A stretch of 39,875 nt of DNA, taken from Armatimonadota bacterium (lineage in GTDB: Bacteria > Armatimonadota > Armatimonadia > Armatimonadales > Armatimonadaceae). Both the position numbers and the translations under genes were made by a program. Of this stretch, positions 7,607-15,691 are shown one piece after another. The stretch is taken from NCBI GenBank assembly GCA_026392155.1, contig JAPLCP010000053.1:1-39875 (forward strand), in the 5' to 3' direction. Under the pieces are notes generated by a model. That model was not told where the DNA came from and searched no databases. It saw only the letters and a list, made by a program, of their open reading frames with translations. Within the stretch, counting starts at the first letter, position 1. Each line of letters opens with the position of its first letter.

Positions 7607-8428
7607 TTACCGGATTCGATAGCAGGCCGTCTTCTCCAGCTGAACCCGCTCGAAGTTATCGTCTAGGTTCATCGTCGTCTCCGCGCCTCCGAGAAAGAAA
7701 ACTCCATCGGGCTTAAGAGCCTTGCGGACTTTTGCTAGGATAGCCTTTTTTGTCTCTTGATCGAAGTAGATCAGCACATTGCGCATGAACAAAATGTCTA
7801 CTGGAGGAATCAAGGGCCAGACCTGGATCAGATTGCACTCGCGAAAGTCCACCATCTGCCGGATGTCCTCTCGAATCTGCCAGTTGGCACCCGATTTCTC
7901 GAAATGCCGCAAGAGCATCGAGATCGGCAGCCCCCGGTTGACTTCGATCTGGCTGTAGATGCCTTCACGAGCATGAGTGAGCACTTCGGTGTTGATATCC
8001 GTGGCAATGATACGGATATTGTTTTTAGGTATCTGCGGGAAGCTCTCTCGCAGGAGTAGCGCAATGCTATAGGGCTCCTGCCCCGCCGATGCTGCAGCAC
8101 ACCAGATTGTCAGTTGGGGGTCACTCCCCCGTTTGGCGAGAAGCTCCGGGATGACCGTTTTTTTCAGGGCCTCAAAGGGATACATGTCCCGAAAGAATGA
8201 GGTCTCATTGGTGGTCATGGCCTCGATCACGGCTTGTGAGAGCTTCCCAGCGGGCTGTGTACGAAGCCGTGTCACCAGCTCCGCTAGAGACATACACCCG
8301 TTCTGACTGGCAACCGAGACAAGCCGTGATTGGACAAGATACTCTTTACCTGGCTCTAGAACAATCGCGGAGCGTTTGTAGACCAGCTCACAGATATAGT
8401 CGAAGTCGGCTTTGGCAATGGTACTCAT
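7607..8428 (-). CDS. cheR: CheR, chemotaxis MCP glutamate methyltransferase
   Basis: 273 aa. The N-terminal helical domain (1-80) contains TTNETSFFRD, the CheR signature. The SAM-binding domain has IWCAAASAGQEPYSIAL (motif I), IRIIATDINTEVL, and FMRNVLIYFD near the C-terminus. It methylates receptor glutamates using S-adenosylmethionine, opposing CheB. The start overlaps the cheB stop (ATGA at 8425-8428). It is the last gene of the chemotaxis operon and is followed by a strong hairpin. Confidence 0.97.
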   Translation of the reverse strand: MSTIAKADFDYICELVYKRSAIVLEPGKEYLVQSRLVSVASQNGCMSLAELVTRLRTQPAGKLSQAVIEAMTTNETSFFRDMYPFEALKKTVIPELLAKRGSDPQLTIWCAAASAGQEPYSIALLLRESFPQIPKNNIRIIATDINTEVLTHAREGIYSQIEVNRGLPISMLLRHFEKSGANWQIREDIRQMVDFRECNLIQVWPLIPPVDILFMRNVLIYFDQETKKAILAKVRKALKPDGVFFLGGAETTMNLDDNFERVQLEKTACYRIR

Positions 8429-9588
8429 CCTCGCAGACCTCCGTAGCTGCTACTCATCGTCGTTGTGCCAATGCGCCGAGCAGGGCGACCTGCCATCACG
8501 CGGCGGATGATCTCACCAGCGACTTCCTGTAGCGGAAGAACCCGGCTGGCAAGCCCCGCCTGAGCCACAAAGCCAGGCATTCCCCAGACCACACTGCTCG
8601 CCTCATCTTGCGCCACGATCTGCCCACCGGCATTGCTGACGGCTTCACAGCCACGTAGACCATCTTGCCCCATCCCCGTTAAGATTACGGAGAGGCAGCT
8701 GGCACCATAGTGCTGCACCACGGAGCGCAGCATCACATCAACGGCAGGGCGACAGGAGTTCTCCGGTGGCCCCATAAAGACGCATGTTTTCATCCGGCCT
8801 TCCTCGCGCTCCAGCCCTAGATGAAAGTCACCGGGAGCTAACCAGGCTGTTCCAGGCTCTAAAAACATCCCACTGGTCGCTTCGATGACTGTGATCGCAC
8901 ACCGGGAGTTGAGGCGCTCCGCCAGCAGTTTTGTGAACATCGGAGGCATGTGCTGAACAATCACAATCGGCACGGGAAAGTCGGCGGGGAGCTGTGCTAG
9001 GACAATATTCAGGGCATCTGGCCCCCCCGTAGACGTGCCAATCGCCAGAATCTCGACTCGCTCCGTCGGGTGTGGGAGCGTGCTACTTGCCGTCGGCAGC
9101 ACCAGCTTCGTCAGTGCCAGCGGAGCCACTTCGGCACTCACGCGAGGAGCTGAGCGAACGACTTGATCGCCGGCGATGCTACGCCGGGTAAAGAGCTTAA
9201 TCTTGGGGATCAGGGTCTCCCGAATAATCTGCATCACGGCGCTCACACTGCCCACATTGGCGGGCTTGGTAACATAGTCCGACGCGCCAAAGCTCAGGGC
9301 ATCCAGAGTCGCCGCCGCACCGCGCTGAGTGAGTGTGCTGAACATGATCACGGGGAGCAGTCTGTGGGTCTTACGAATCTCCTTGAGTGTCTCCAGACCA
9401 TCCATATCTGACATCTCGATATCGAGGATCACAATATCCGGGTTGAGCAGCGCTAGCTTCGCCAGAGCGATCTTGCCATTAGGAGCGGTTCCTACAATCT
9501 CAATATCGGGGTCTTCCGCAAGCGTGTCGGAGAGAATCCGGCGCACCACCACAGCATCGTCAGCCAATAGAACACGGACCTTAGGCAT
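8425..9588 (-). CDS. cheB: CheB, receptor methylesterase/deamidase with receiver domain
   Basis: 387 aa. The N-terminal receiver has the acidic pair Asp10/Asp11, phospho-acceptor Asp56 (VILDIEMSDMDG) and Lys108 (VTKP). A linker of about 40 residues follows. The esterase domain has the triad Ser186 (GTSTGGP), His213 (VQHMPP) and Asp309 (LTGMGQDG). Phosphorylation by CheA would activate removal of receptor methyl groups. Its ATG shares one base with the cheY1 stop (TGATG), and its stop overlaps cheR. Confidence 0.97.
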   Translation of the reverse strand: MPKVRVLLADDAVVVRRILSDTLAEDPDIEIVGTAPNGKIALAKLALLNPDIVILDIEMSDMDGLETLKEIRKTHRLLPVIMFSTLTQRGAAATLDALSFGASDYVTKPANVGSVSAVMQIIRETLIPKIKLFTRRSIAGDQVVRSAPRVSAEVAPLALTKLVLPTASSTLPHPTERVEILAIGTSTGGPDALNIVLAQLPADFPVPIVIVQHMPPMFTKLLAERLNSRCAITVIEATSGMFLEPGTAWLAPGDFHLGLEREEGRMKTCVFMGPPENSCRPAVDVMLRSVVQHYGASCLSVILTGMGQDGLRGCEAVSNAGGQIVAQDEASSVVWGMPGFVAQAGLASRVLPLQEVAGEIIRRVMAGRPARRIGTTTMSSSYGGLRG

Positions 9589-9959
9589 CAGACCAATTCC
9601 ATTCCGATGAGCCGGAGCTTCTCCACAATGATCTCTTTGGTGAAGGGTTTCATCACGTACTCATCCGCCCCAGCATCGAGCGCCTCAATCATCTTAGAGA
9701 TCTCATTCTCCGTGGTGACCATCATCAGGCGAAGCTCATCGTACTCGCGCATCGCCCGAACGGCCTTGACAAAGTCGTAGCCGTTCATCTGCGGCATGTT
9801 CCAGTCCACCAGAGCAATATCCAGTGGCGCTTCTTTCTTAAGTACCTCAAGTGCCATCTGACCATCTTCGGCTTCTGCAACCTCATAGCCCATGTCACGG
9901 AGCATTTTCCCTAAGATCGCTCGGATCGCTTTTGAATCATCAATAACTAGTGCACGCAT
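9588..9959 (-). CDS. cheY: CheY-type response regulator (cheY1)
   Basis: 123 aa, a single receiver domain: Asp7-Asp8 (VIDDSKAIR), phospho-site Asp52 (ALVDWNMPQMNG), Thr at MMVTTEN and the Lys of VMKPFT. The NMPxMNGYDF stretch is typical of chemotaxis CheY. AGAGAGG lies about 9 nt upstream of the ATG. It is the first gene of the cheY1-cheB-cheR block. A second CheY lies at 19158-19616; the two probably divide motor output and phosphate-sink roles, but which is which cannot be told. Confidence 0.95.
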   Translation of the reverse strand: MRALVIDDSKAIRAILGKMLRDMGYEVAEAEDGQMALEVLKKEAPLDIALVDWNMPQMNGYDFVKAVRAMREYDELRLMMVTTENEISKMIEALDAGADEYVMKPFTKEIIVEKLRLIGMELV

Positions 9960-9994
9960 CGTCTTAACCTCTCTCGTGTCTGTTTCTACTCAGG

Positions 9995-10187
9995 CTACTC
10001 TTCGCAAGCCGTGGGATCTTGCCAGAACTGCTATTCTCTATAGTTGTTCCATACTTGAACTGACTCATGAGGCTCTGCAGCGTATTTCCCTTGGGCAAGT
10101 GTGGGGAGAAACTCTTTATCCAGCACATCAAAGTAGCGCTATGCAGCACCGTCTGACCGATTCAAAAGTTCGTTTTTCCAGTCGTTA
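9995..10187 (-). pseudogene. Remnant of an MCP sensor domain
   Basis: Read on the minus strand, this region gives NDWKNELLNRSDGAA*RYFD and then VLDKEFLPTLAQG, which lines up with [22 protein letters not shown] of the adjacent MCP. At DNA level 10102-10151 matches 11895-11944 without gaps at roughly 70% by my count. Stop codons interrupt it and no signalling domain follows. It is the decayed sensor part of a third receptor between cheY1 and the MCP. The rest of the 388-bp gap (about 10190-10318) shows nothing I can name. Confidence 0.65.
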
Positions 10188-10318
10188 ACAGGAGAGCTTC
10201 CCTTGAACCGACTCGAACGAAAAAACTTTCATAAAGCACGCCTCTTACCCTTTGGCCTCCAAAGAGAGCCTGAACCATACTCGTAGAATTTACTGCGCCC
10301 TTCTTCGTCACTTACTTC

Positions 10319-10347
10319 GGAAAAAATGTGCCATAACTTTAATAGGC
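10319..10347 (-). terminator. Weak possible terminator after the MCP
   Basis: On the minus strand, just past the MCP stop, GCC(T)AT pairs with ATGGC across TAAAGTT, followed by ACATTTTTT. The stem is short with a bulge, so some read-through into cheY1 is likely. Confidence 0.35.
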
Positions 10348-12318
10348 TCAGGCTGCCAGTCGAAGAGGAACTGCTGGCTTCGTGGATGCCTGGGTCTCGT
10401 CTTGAAGAGTGCCTGCGAGCTCGCGCAGCCCTACCACCATCGCACTTAGCTCCCGTGCGGCTTGGCTCGCCTGGTGAATGCTCTGTGCCTGATTTTCCAG
10501 CGCCACAGAAACCTTTTGCGCACTGCCAGAGATACTGTGCATGGTTGCTTTTAGCTCCTGAGCTCCTGTAGATACCTTCTCCCCGCTGTGACGAAGCTCC
10601 TGGATCACGTCGGTCACTCGCTGCGACTGTCCCATCATGGTCTGTATCTCTTCCTCGCCCGCCGCGATGACATCCAGCATCCCGGAGACGGCCCCCTGAG
10701 TCTTGCCCACACTGGACTCCATCTGAATCGCCGCCGTGCTCACCAGCCCCGCCTCCGAGATAAGCTCATCGGTCGCCCCCAAGATCTCTCCCAGCGAGCG
10801 CTCCGCCTCGATTCCCAGAGACGCACCATGGGCGACTTCTTTACTGCTGCTCACCATCGCCTCCATGGTCTCCGTCACTCCTTGGCGCATCCCTGCAATC
10901 AGTCTGCTGATCTCGGTGGTGGCTTCGGTCACTTGAACCGCGAGCTTGCGCACTTCATCAGCCACGACGGAGAAGCCCAGCCCATGCTCACGCGCCCGTG
11001 CCGCCTCAATCGTGGCATTTAGGGCTAGTAAGTTGGTCTTGCGGGCAATGGTTGAGATCGTGGCGGTAATCCCCCCAATCTCTCCGCTCTTCCCCCCAAG
11101 CTCCTCCACTTTCTCCGAAAATGCCATCATCTGCTCTTGAATCCGGCGCATGCTGTTGATCGTCTCCGAGACCGTCGTGCCCCCGGTTCGCGCGACAGAA
11201 GCAGCACGGCTTGCGGAGGAGGCAAAGCGCTCGGCAGAGGCCGCCATTGCTTGGACGGCTTGCGCGGCGGCCTCCATTTCCTGTCCCACCTCTTGGGCCA
11301 TGGTCTGCTGACGCACACGGCCATCGCTGACCCGCTTCATCGCCGCGAACATTCCCTCTACTGCGGACATGGCCTCGCGGGCGCAACCTTCTTGCTGTGA
11401 GGTGCTGGCCGCAACCCGATCACTGAGGTCCGCCCCACGCGCCACCGCCTCAGAGACACTTCCCATTAAGCGGGTCACTGTGTTCATGGCATCCTGGGTA
11501 CCTGTCACAGCAGAGTCTAAGTAAATACCACTAGACGCGGCAGCTTCTGCATCCTGCTTAACCTGTGCGGCAACCTCGCTCAGACGAAGAAAAATATCGT
11601 GAAGCTCCGTGCGAGCACGCTCTAAGTCTTGGGTCTGGCACGTGACATCCTGGACAATTTCCCGGCTCACCCGCCAGACGAGCGTCCCCGTGGCGATGAG
11701 CATCCCTAGGCCTAGTGCCACAAGGGCGAGCCCCGCAAGCTGCACCATTTTTTGGGCAGCGGCTTCATCAGTCTGGTAGTGCTGGTTTGCCAGGTTAACC
11801 ACGTTATCTACGGCACTACGGTGCTCACTGTAGGCCGTTTTCAGGGACGTCGCGGCAAGCGTGTTCAGACGTGGCGTATCACCCCGCGAAACCGCGGGAA
11901 GATACTCACGATCCAGCACCTCAAAAAAATGCTGCGCGGCCCCGTGGGATTTCTCCAGCAGTGCCGTGCGCAAGCGGCTCCCCTCCGGGAGATCCTTCTG
12001 CCAAAAATCATGACGTGTATCGTAGTCGGTTCGGAGCTTTTTTAGGCTCTCTTGTAGCCTCTGCCGCTCCTCCGTGCTTGAAGCATCCTTGAGCTGAAGG
12101 GCTACCAGGTAGCTCTCAATGAGATACTCCGGCGGGGGGAGAACATCCGCAATCAGATCTTTTGACTGCACGATCTGGTTGTAGTAATGCCCCCCAATAC
12201 GAACATTGTGAATGGCCCACCAGGAGACTCCCCCAAAGAGAAGAAAGCTCCCTAAAAACGCTCCAACAAGCAAAAACAACTTGTTACGAACGGTTGTAAC
12301 AGAAACAAGCTTCATCAT
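10348..12318 (-). CDS. Methyl-accepting chemotaxis protein (transmembrane)
   Basis: 656 aa. TM1 is at about 14-36 and an outer four-helix-type sensor domain at about 37-190. TM2 is at about 195-218. A short linker without a clear HAMP follows, then the coiled signalling domain. The tip hairpin contains [19 protein letters not shown] and [20 protein letters not shown], close to the MCP consensus. It senses a periplasmic ligand and controls CheA through CheW. The ligand is unknown; aromatic and Pro residues ([11 protein letters not shown]) mark the first sensor helix. The start overlaps the upstream MCP stop (ATGA). A decayed paralogue of its sensor lies just downstream. Confidence 0.93.
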   Translation of the reverse strand: MMKLVSVTTVRNKLFLLVGAFLGSFLLFGGVSWWAIHNVRIGGHYYNQIVQSKDLIADVLPPPEYLIESYLVALQLKDASSTEERQRLQESLKKLRTDYDTRHDFWQKDLPEGSRLRTALLEKSHGAAQHFFEVLDREYLPAVSRGDTPRLNTLAATSLKTAYSEHRSAVDNVVNLANQHYQTDEAAAQKMVQLAGLALVALGLGMLIATGTLVWRVSREIVQDVTCQTQDLERARTELHDIFLRLSEVAAQVKQDAEAAASSGIYLDSAVTGTQDAMNTVTRLMGSVSEAVARGADLSDRVAASTSQQEGCAREAMSAVEGMFAAMKRVSDGRVRQQTMAQEVGQEMEAAAQAVQAMAASAERFASSASRAASVARTGGTTVSETINSMRRIQEQMMAFSEKVEELGGKSGEIGGITATISTIARKTNLLALNATIEAARAREHGLGFSVVADEVRKLAVQVTEATTEISRLIAGMRQGVTETMEAMVSSSKEVAHGASLGIEAERSLGEILGATDELISEAGLVSTAAIQMESSVGKTQGAVSGMLDVIAAGEEEIQTMMGQSQRVTDVIQELRHSGEKVSTGAQELKATMHSISGSAQKVSVALENQAQSIHQASQAARELSAMVVGLRELAGTLQDETQASTKPAVPLRLAA

Positions 12319-14765
12319 TTTTCCTTAAATGCTTCGTATGGAGCTATCTCACGACGATTTTTCGGAGAGTTCTCTGCCGTGCGGAATTGATTACGCACTC
12401 CGGTAGTCATGGTATCTTCCTCGTTGTTATGGAACCGGTGCGTCAGCTCCGTCAGGTCGGTGGCCATCTCGGCAAGCCGGCTGGCTGCAACCTGTGTCTG
12501 GCTTGCCCCCGTTGCGGTTGCCTGAGCTCCCTCAGCAACCCCGCTCATGTTTGAGGCGATCTCACTGGTTCCCCGTGCCGCTTCCTCAATTGTCCGGCTG
12601 ATCTCACACATCGTGACGGACTGCTCCTCGACCGCGCTGGCGATCGTGTTCTGAAAGCCGTGGATCTGGCGGATGATTTCCTCGATCTCTGTAATGGCCG
12701 CTACAGCCGCCACCGTGTCTTGCTGAATCGCTTCGATCTTACGACTGATGTCTTCGGTGGCTCCGGCAGTCTCTTTGGCAAGCTCTTTGACCTCATTGGC
12801 GACAACCGCAAAACCCTTGCCTGCCCCACCCGCTCGGGCCGCTTCGATAGCAGCGTTTAAGGCGAGAAGGTTGGTTTGCTCCGCGATAGACGTAATGGTC
12901 TTGAGTACCGCCCCAATCTCTTGGCTACTGGCTCCCAGCTTTGCCACGGTCTGGCTCACTTGATCCGCGACCGTCACGGCCTGGCTTGCTACCATGGCTG
13001 CATCGGCGGCATTGCGTGCCACTTCTCGAACCGCCACACCAGTCTCCTCGGCACCTGCAGCAACCATCGCGACATTATGGTGAACTTCCTCAGAGGCCCT
13101 GGCAACGACGGCGGACTGGACCGCGGTCTGCTCGGACGATGTCCCCATGTTCTGGCTAATGCACGCGAGCTCATCGGAGGCCATCAGCAGTGCATCAGCG
13201 CTCTGGCTCACAGCCTCAAGAGTCGCCGTAAGACCTGCCTCCGTCCGCCTGCGCCGCGTGATATCACTGGCTGAAAGAGAGACACTCTGTAGCTGGCCAT
13301 TCGCATTGAGGACAGGGTTATAGGTTACCTGAAGCCAGCGCTCCTTCTCACCTTTGATAATATACTTATGCTCCGTGACCATATAGCGCCCCGCGCTAAG
13401 CTCTTCCCAGAACTGGCGATACTCCTCAATGGAGTGTTGTTTCGTGCAGACCAAGGCTCGATGATGCCTGCCCATAAGCTCCGATGCCAAGTAGCCTGTC
13501 ATCGCCAAGAATTGATCGTTTGCCTTCGTGATGATGCCCCCAGACGTGAACTCAAGCACAAGCTGTGTCTCATTGATCTGCTCCAGCTTACGTAGGTTGT
13601 TCAGCTCCTCGACTTTGCGAGCCGTAATATCCATGGCAAACTTGACAACTTTGTAGGGCTTGCCCTGCGGATCCAGAATGGGGTTGTAGATGCCCTGTAT
13701 CCAGACAACTTTACCGTGCTTGTTCACCCGCTTGAACTCCCCTATCTGAGACTTTCCTTGGGCGAGATCCTGCCAGAACTGACGGTAGGCGCTACTATTT
13801 TGCTCCTCAGGTAGTACTAAAAGGCGGTGGTGCCTGCCCACAATTTCGTCGAGGCTATAGTCGAACCCCGCTAGAAAATTTTCATTGGCGGTCAGAATAT
13901 TGCCCGCAAGATCAAACTCAATGACACACTGGCCCTTATGGATGGCCTGAAGCTGACCGCGCGTGTCCGCATCTTTTTTCTCTTGTTTGGCGTGTTCTGC
14001 TTGGCGGCGATCCATAACACGGTTAAACCAGTGCGCGACCTCGCCAATCTCTCCCTGCTGTGCCTCATCCATCCGCTCTGAGACACTATCCCCTTGGGCC
14101 ATTGTCTTGAAGTACTTGACGAGCATCTGCAGTGGCTGGAGAACACTCTTCGCGAGGAGAAATAAGGCCCCAAAGGCAGCAAACAAGGCCATTCCTGTCA
14201 GCACATTTAGCTTCGTGCTAAGGCTGGACAAGGCGATGATGCCATTTTCTTTGGCTGCCTTGCCATCCACCTCAAGCGTCTCACTAACCTTCTCCAATGG
14301 AACCTCAAGCTCATCAAAAGACTTCTGGAAGGCGGGAAGCTGAGTACTGGCTGCCTGCTGATTCTCCAGCGATAGATCCCCAATCGCTCCCGCGGTCAGA
14401 ACATACTTCTCTAAAGGAGTCAGCACACCATTGATCCGCTCACGAGCCACCGCACTCAGAGGAAGCTTTTTATTCTCCTCAACCGCGGCTCGTAGTATGT
14501 CGGCATGCTCCGAGAGATCCTTACGCGCGGCTTTACGAGCATCTGTCTCTTTGGAGAGGAGCAACGAAAGTACATCGGAGCGCAAGGCATCGTGCATCAT
14601 ATCCACTTGCATGTGGTTTCGGATTCCCGCCGTCACCACCTGCCCGCTTGTCAGCTCATCGCGCACGGCCCCCATCAGCCGTGCTGCATAAAAGGCGATT
14701 CCAGCGGCGATTATCACGCCCGCGATACAGATCGCCTGAATTTTCTTTTTAATGCCCCAGTTCAC
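12315..14765 (-). CDS. Methyl-accepting chemotaxis protein with HAMP and two PAS domains
   Basis: 816 aa starting with GTG at 14765; GAGGA lies 7 nt upstream. TM1 is at about 9-29, a four-helix sensor at about 30-185, TM2 at about 187-208, and HAMP at about 210-262 ([18 protein letters not shown]). Two PAS repeats follow at about 280-395 and 400-515. They share GRHHR, YRQFW and a W(I/L)Q...YNP pattern, so they arose by duplication. The signalling domain has [18 protein letters not shown] and [22 protein letters not shown] pairs of this kind often hold heme or flavin, so the receptor may sense redox or oxygen as well as a periplasmic signal; the cofactor is not evident. Confidence 0.93.
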   Translation of the reverse strand: MNWGIKKKIQAICIAGVIIAAGIAFYAARLMGAVRDELTSGQVVTAGIRNHMQVDMMHDALRSDVLSLLLSKETDARKAARKDLSEHADILRAAVEENKKLPLSAVARERINGVLTPLEKYVLTAGAIGDLSLENQQAASTQLPAFQKSFDELEVPLEKVSETLEVDGKAAKENGIIALSSLSTKLNVLTGMALFAAFGALFLLAKSVLQPLQMLVKYFKTMAQGDSVSERMDEAQQGEIGEVAHWFNRVMDRRQAEHAKQEKKDADTRGQLQAIHKGQCVIEFDLAGNILTANENFLAGFDYSLDEIVGRHHRLLVLPEEQNSSAYRQFWQDLAQGKSQIGEFKRVNKHGKVVWIQGIYNPILDPQGKPYKVVKFAMDITARKVEELNNLRKLEQINETQLVLEFTSGGIITKANDQFLAMTGYLASELMGRHHRALVCTKQHSIEEYRQFWEELSAGRYMVTEHKYIIKGEKERWLQVTYNPVLNANGQLQSVSLSASDITRRRRTEAGLTATLEAVSQSADALLMASDELACISQNMGTSSEQTAVQSAVVARASEEVHHNVAMVAAGAEETGVAVREVARNAADAAMVASQAVTVADQVSQTVAKLGASSQEIGAVLKTITSIAEQTNLLALNAAIEAARAGGAGKGFAVVANEVKELAKETAGATEDISRKIEAIQQDTVAAVAAITEIEEIIRQIHGFQNTIASAVEEQSVTMCEISRTIEEAARGTSEIASNMSGVAEGAQATATGASQTQVAASRLAEMATDLTELTHRFHNNEEDTMTTGVRNQFRTAENSPKNRREIAPYEAFKEK

Positions 14766-14799
14766 CGTAGTATCCTCATTTCTGTCTCAGCCGTTTTCG

Positions 14800-15234
14800 C
14801 TAGTATTTTAGTATCGTCGTGAGATGCCCAGTGCCCACGTGTGAAGGACGGTTTCCTTCGCCATCTTGCACGTGCCACTTGACTCCAAGCGCAGTATCCG
14901 CACTTCCGCTCTGCCTCGCTCCCCCGGAGCGCAGCTGCAATGCCCCCTCAGTCTCAGCGCGAAACTCCATGTTTGACGAGAATCCAAAGCGCAAGAGAGT
15001 CGGTGTGGAGCTCGTCCGAGCGCCTAGCCCACCCTCGCGGCTGCGCTCTGTCGAGATACCCGCCTCGATCTGAAAAACACCTTTGCCGACGGTCAAGCTC
15101 GACTCCACAAAGTCAGGGCGGTCAGTTGAGAGAGGCTCTTTTTTCGGTGTCTCAGCCTTCGGTTTTTGCGTCTGCGCAAAGCCAGGAACTGCGACCAGAC
15201 AAAGAATTAGTGTAATAAGTTGTGAGTTTTTCAT
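14800..15234 (-). CDS. Secreted beta-barrel-like protein, C-terminally truncated
   Basis: 144 aa from ATG 15234 (MKNSQLITLILCLVAVPGFA), with AGGA 7 nt upstream and a clear signal peptide cut near Ala20. LSTDRPDFVESSLTVGKGVF, FQIEAGISTE, STPTLLRFGFSSNMEFR and ADTALGVKW follow. This is the start of the 'transporter / phenol-degradation MetA' outer-membrane family (TDRPxFxxS...VxxGxFQLExG). Those proteins usually continue for another 100 or more residues. Here the frame closes soon after DGEGNRPS with VGTGHLTTILKY. It therefore looks like a shortened relic inserted between cheW and the MCP gene. The family assignment is from motif memory only. Confidence 0.6.
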   Translation of the reverse strand: MKNSQLITLILCLVAVPGFAQTQKPKAETPKKEPLSTDRPDFVESSLTVGKGVFQIEAGISTERSREGGLGARTSSTPTLLRFGFSSNMEFRAETEGALQLRSGGARQSGSADTALGVKWHVQDGEGNRPSHVGTGHLTTILKY

Positions 15235-15250
15235 ACTTATTCCTATTTTT

Positions 15251-15691
15251 CTAGGCAGCTGCCGCATAGCTACCCGTCACTTGAGCACTATTGAGCACGA
15301 GAAGCAAGCGATTGGGCAGCTTGTAGACCCCATCAATGCACTCGCGGACACGGCCTTGGAGTGTCTCGGGGGGGCGCTCATACTCCCCGTAGGGCATCTC
15401 CAAGACATCCCCGATCTCGTCCACCAGCAGGCTCACCAGCCCGTCTTCGTTTCTGAGAATAATATTCATGGCGGGCTTTCCCTCAGGCCGCTCGTCGAGG
15501 AGCAGCAGTTTTCGCAGGTCTATTGCGGTGACGATCTGTCCCCGTAGATTGATCAGCCCCACGATAGTCTCCGAAGCCAGCGGCACTTTCGTCATCGGCT
15601 GAGGACGAAGAACCTCTTGCACCTGAATCAGTGTCACCCCGAAGAGATACCCCCCCAGAGAGAAGGTGCAGAACCTGTGTGGCGTTTCCAT
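15251..15691 (-). CDS. cheW: CheW, receptor-kinase coupling protein
   Basis: 146 aa, one CheW/SH3-like domain: CTFSLGGYLFGVTLIQVQEV at the start, GLINLRGQIVTAIDLRKLL at about 45-63, and VDEIGDVLEMP at about 90-100. A GAGG 6 nt before the ATG supports the start. The first 209 bp overlap the 3' end of cheA in another frame. CheW bridges the MCPs and CheA at the cytoplasmic tips of receptor arrays. Confidence 0.95.
   Translation of the reverse strand: METPHRFCTFSLGGYLFGVTLIQVQEVLRPQPMTKVPLASETIVGLINLRGQIVTAIDLRKLLLLDERPEGKPAMNIILRNEDGLVSLLVDEIGDVLEMPYGEYERPPETLQGRVRECIDGVYKLPNRLLLVLNSAQVTGSYAAAA

Noticed and set aside
7463-7666. Small plus-strand frame spanning the strong hairpin
   Set aside because: It runs through the terminator stem and into the cheR 3' end; no ribosome binding site and no protein-like character.
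9964-10149. 61-residue minus-strand frame upstream of cheY1
   Set aside because: It is an out-of-frame reading of the MCP sensor remnant; the homologous frame is a different one and has stops.
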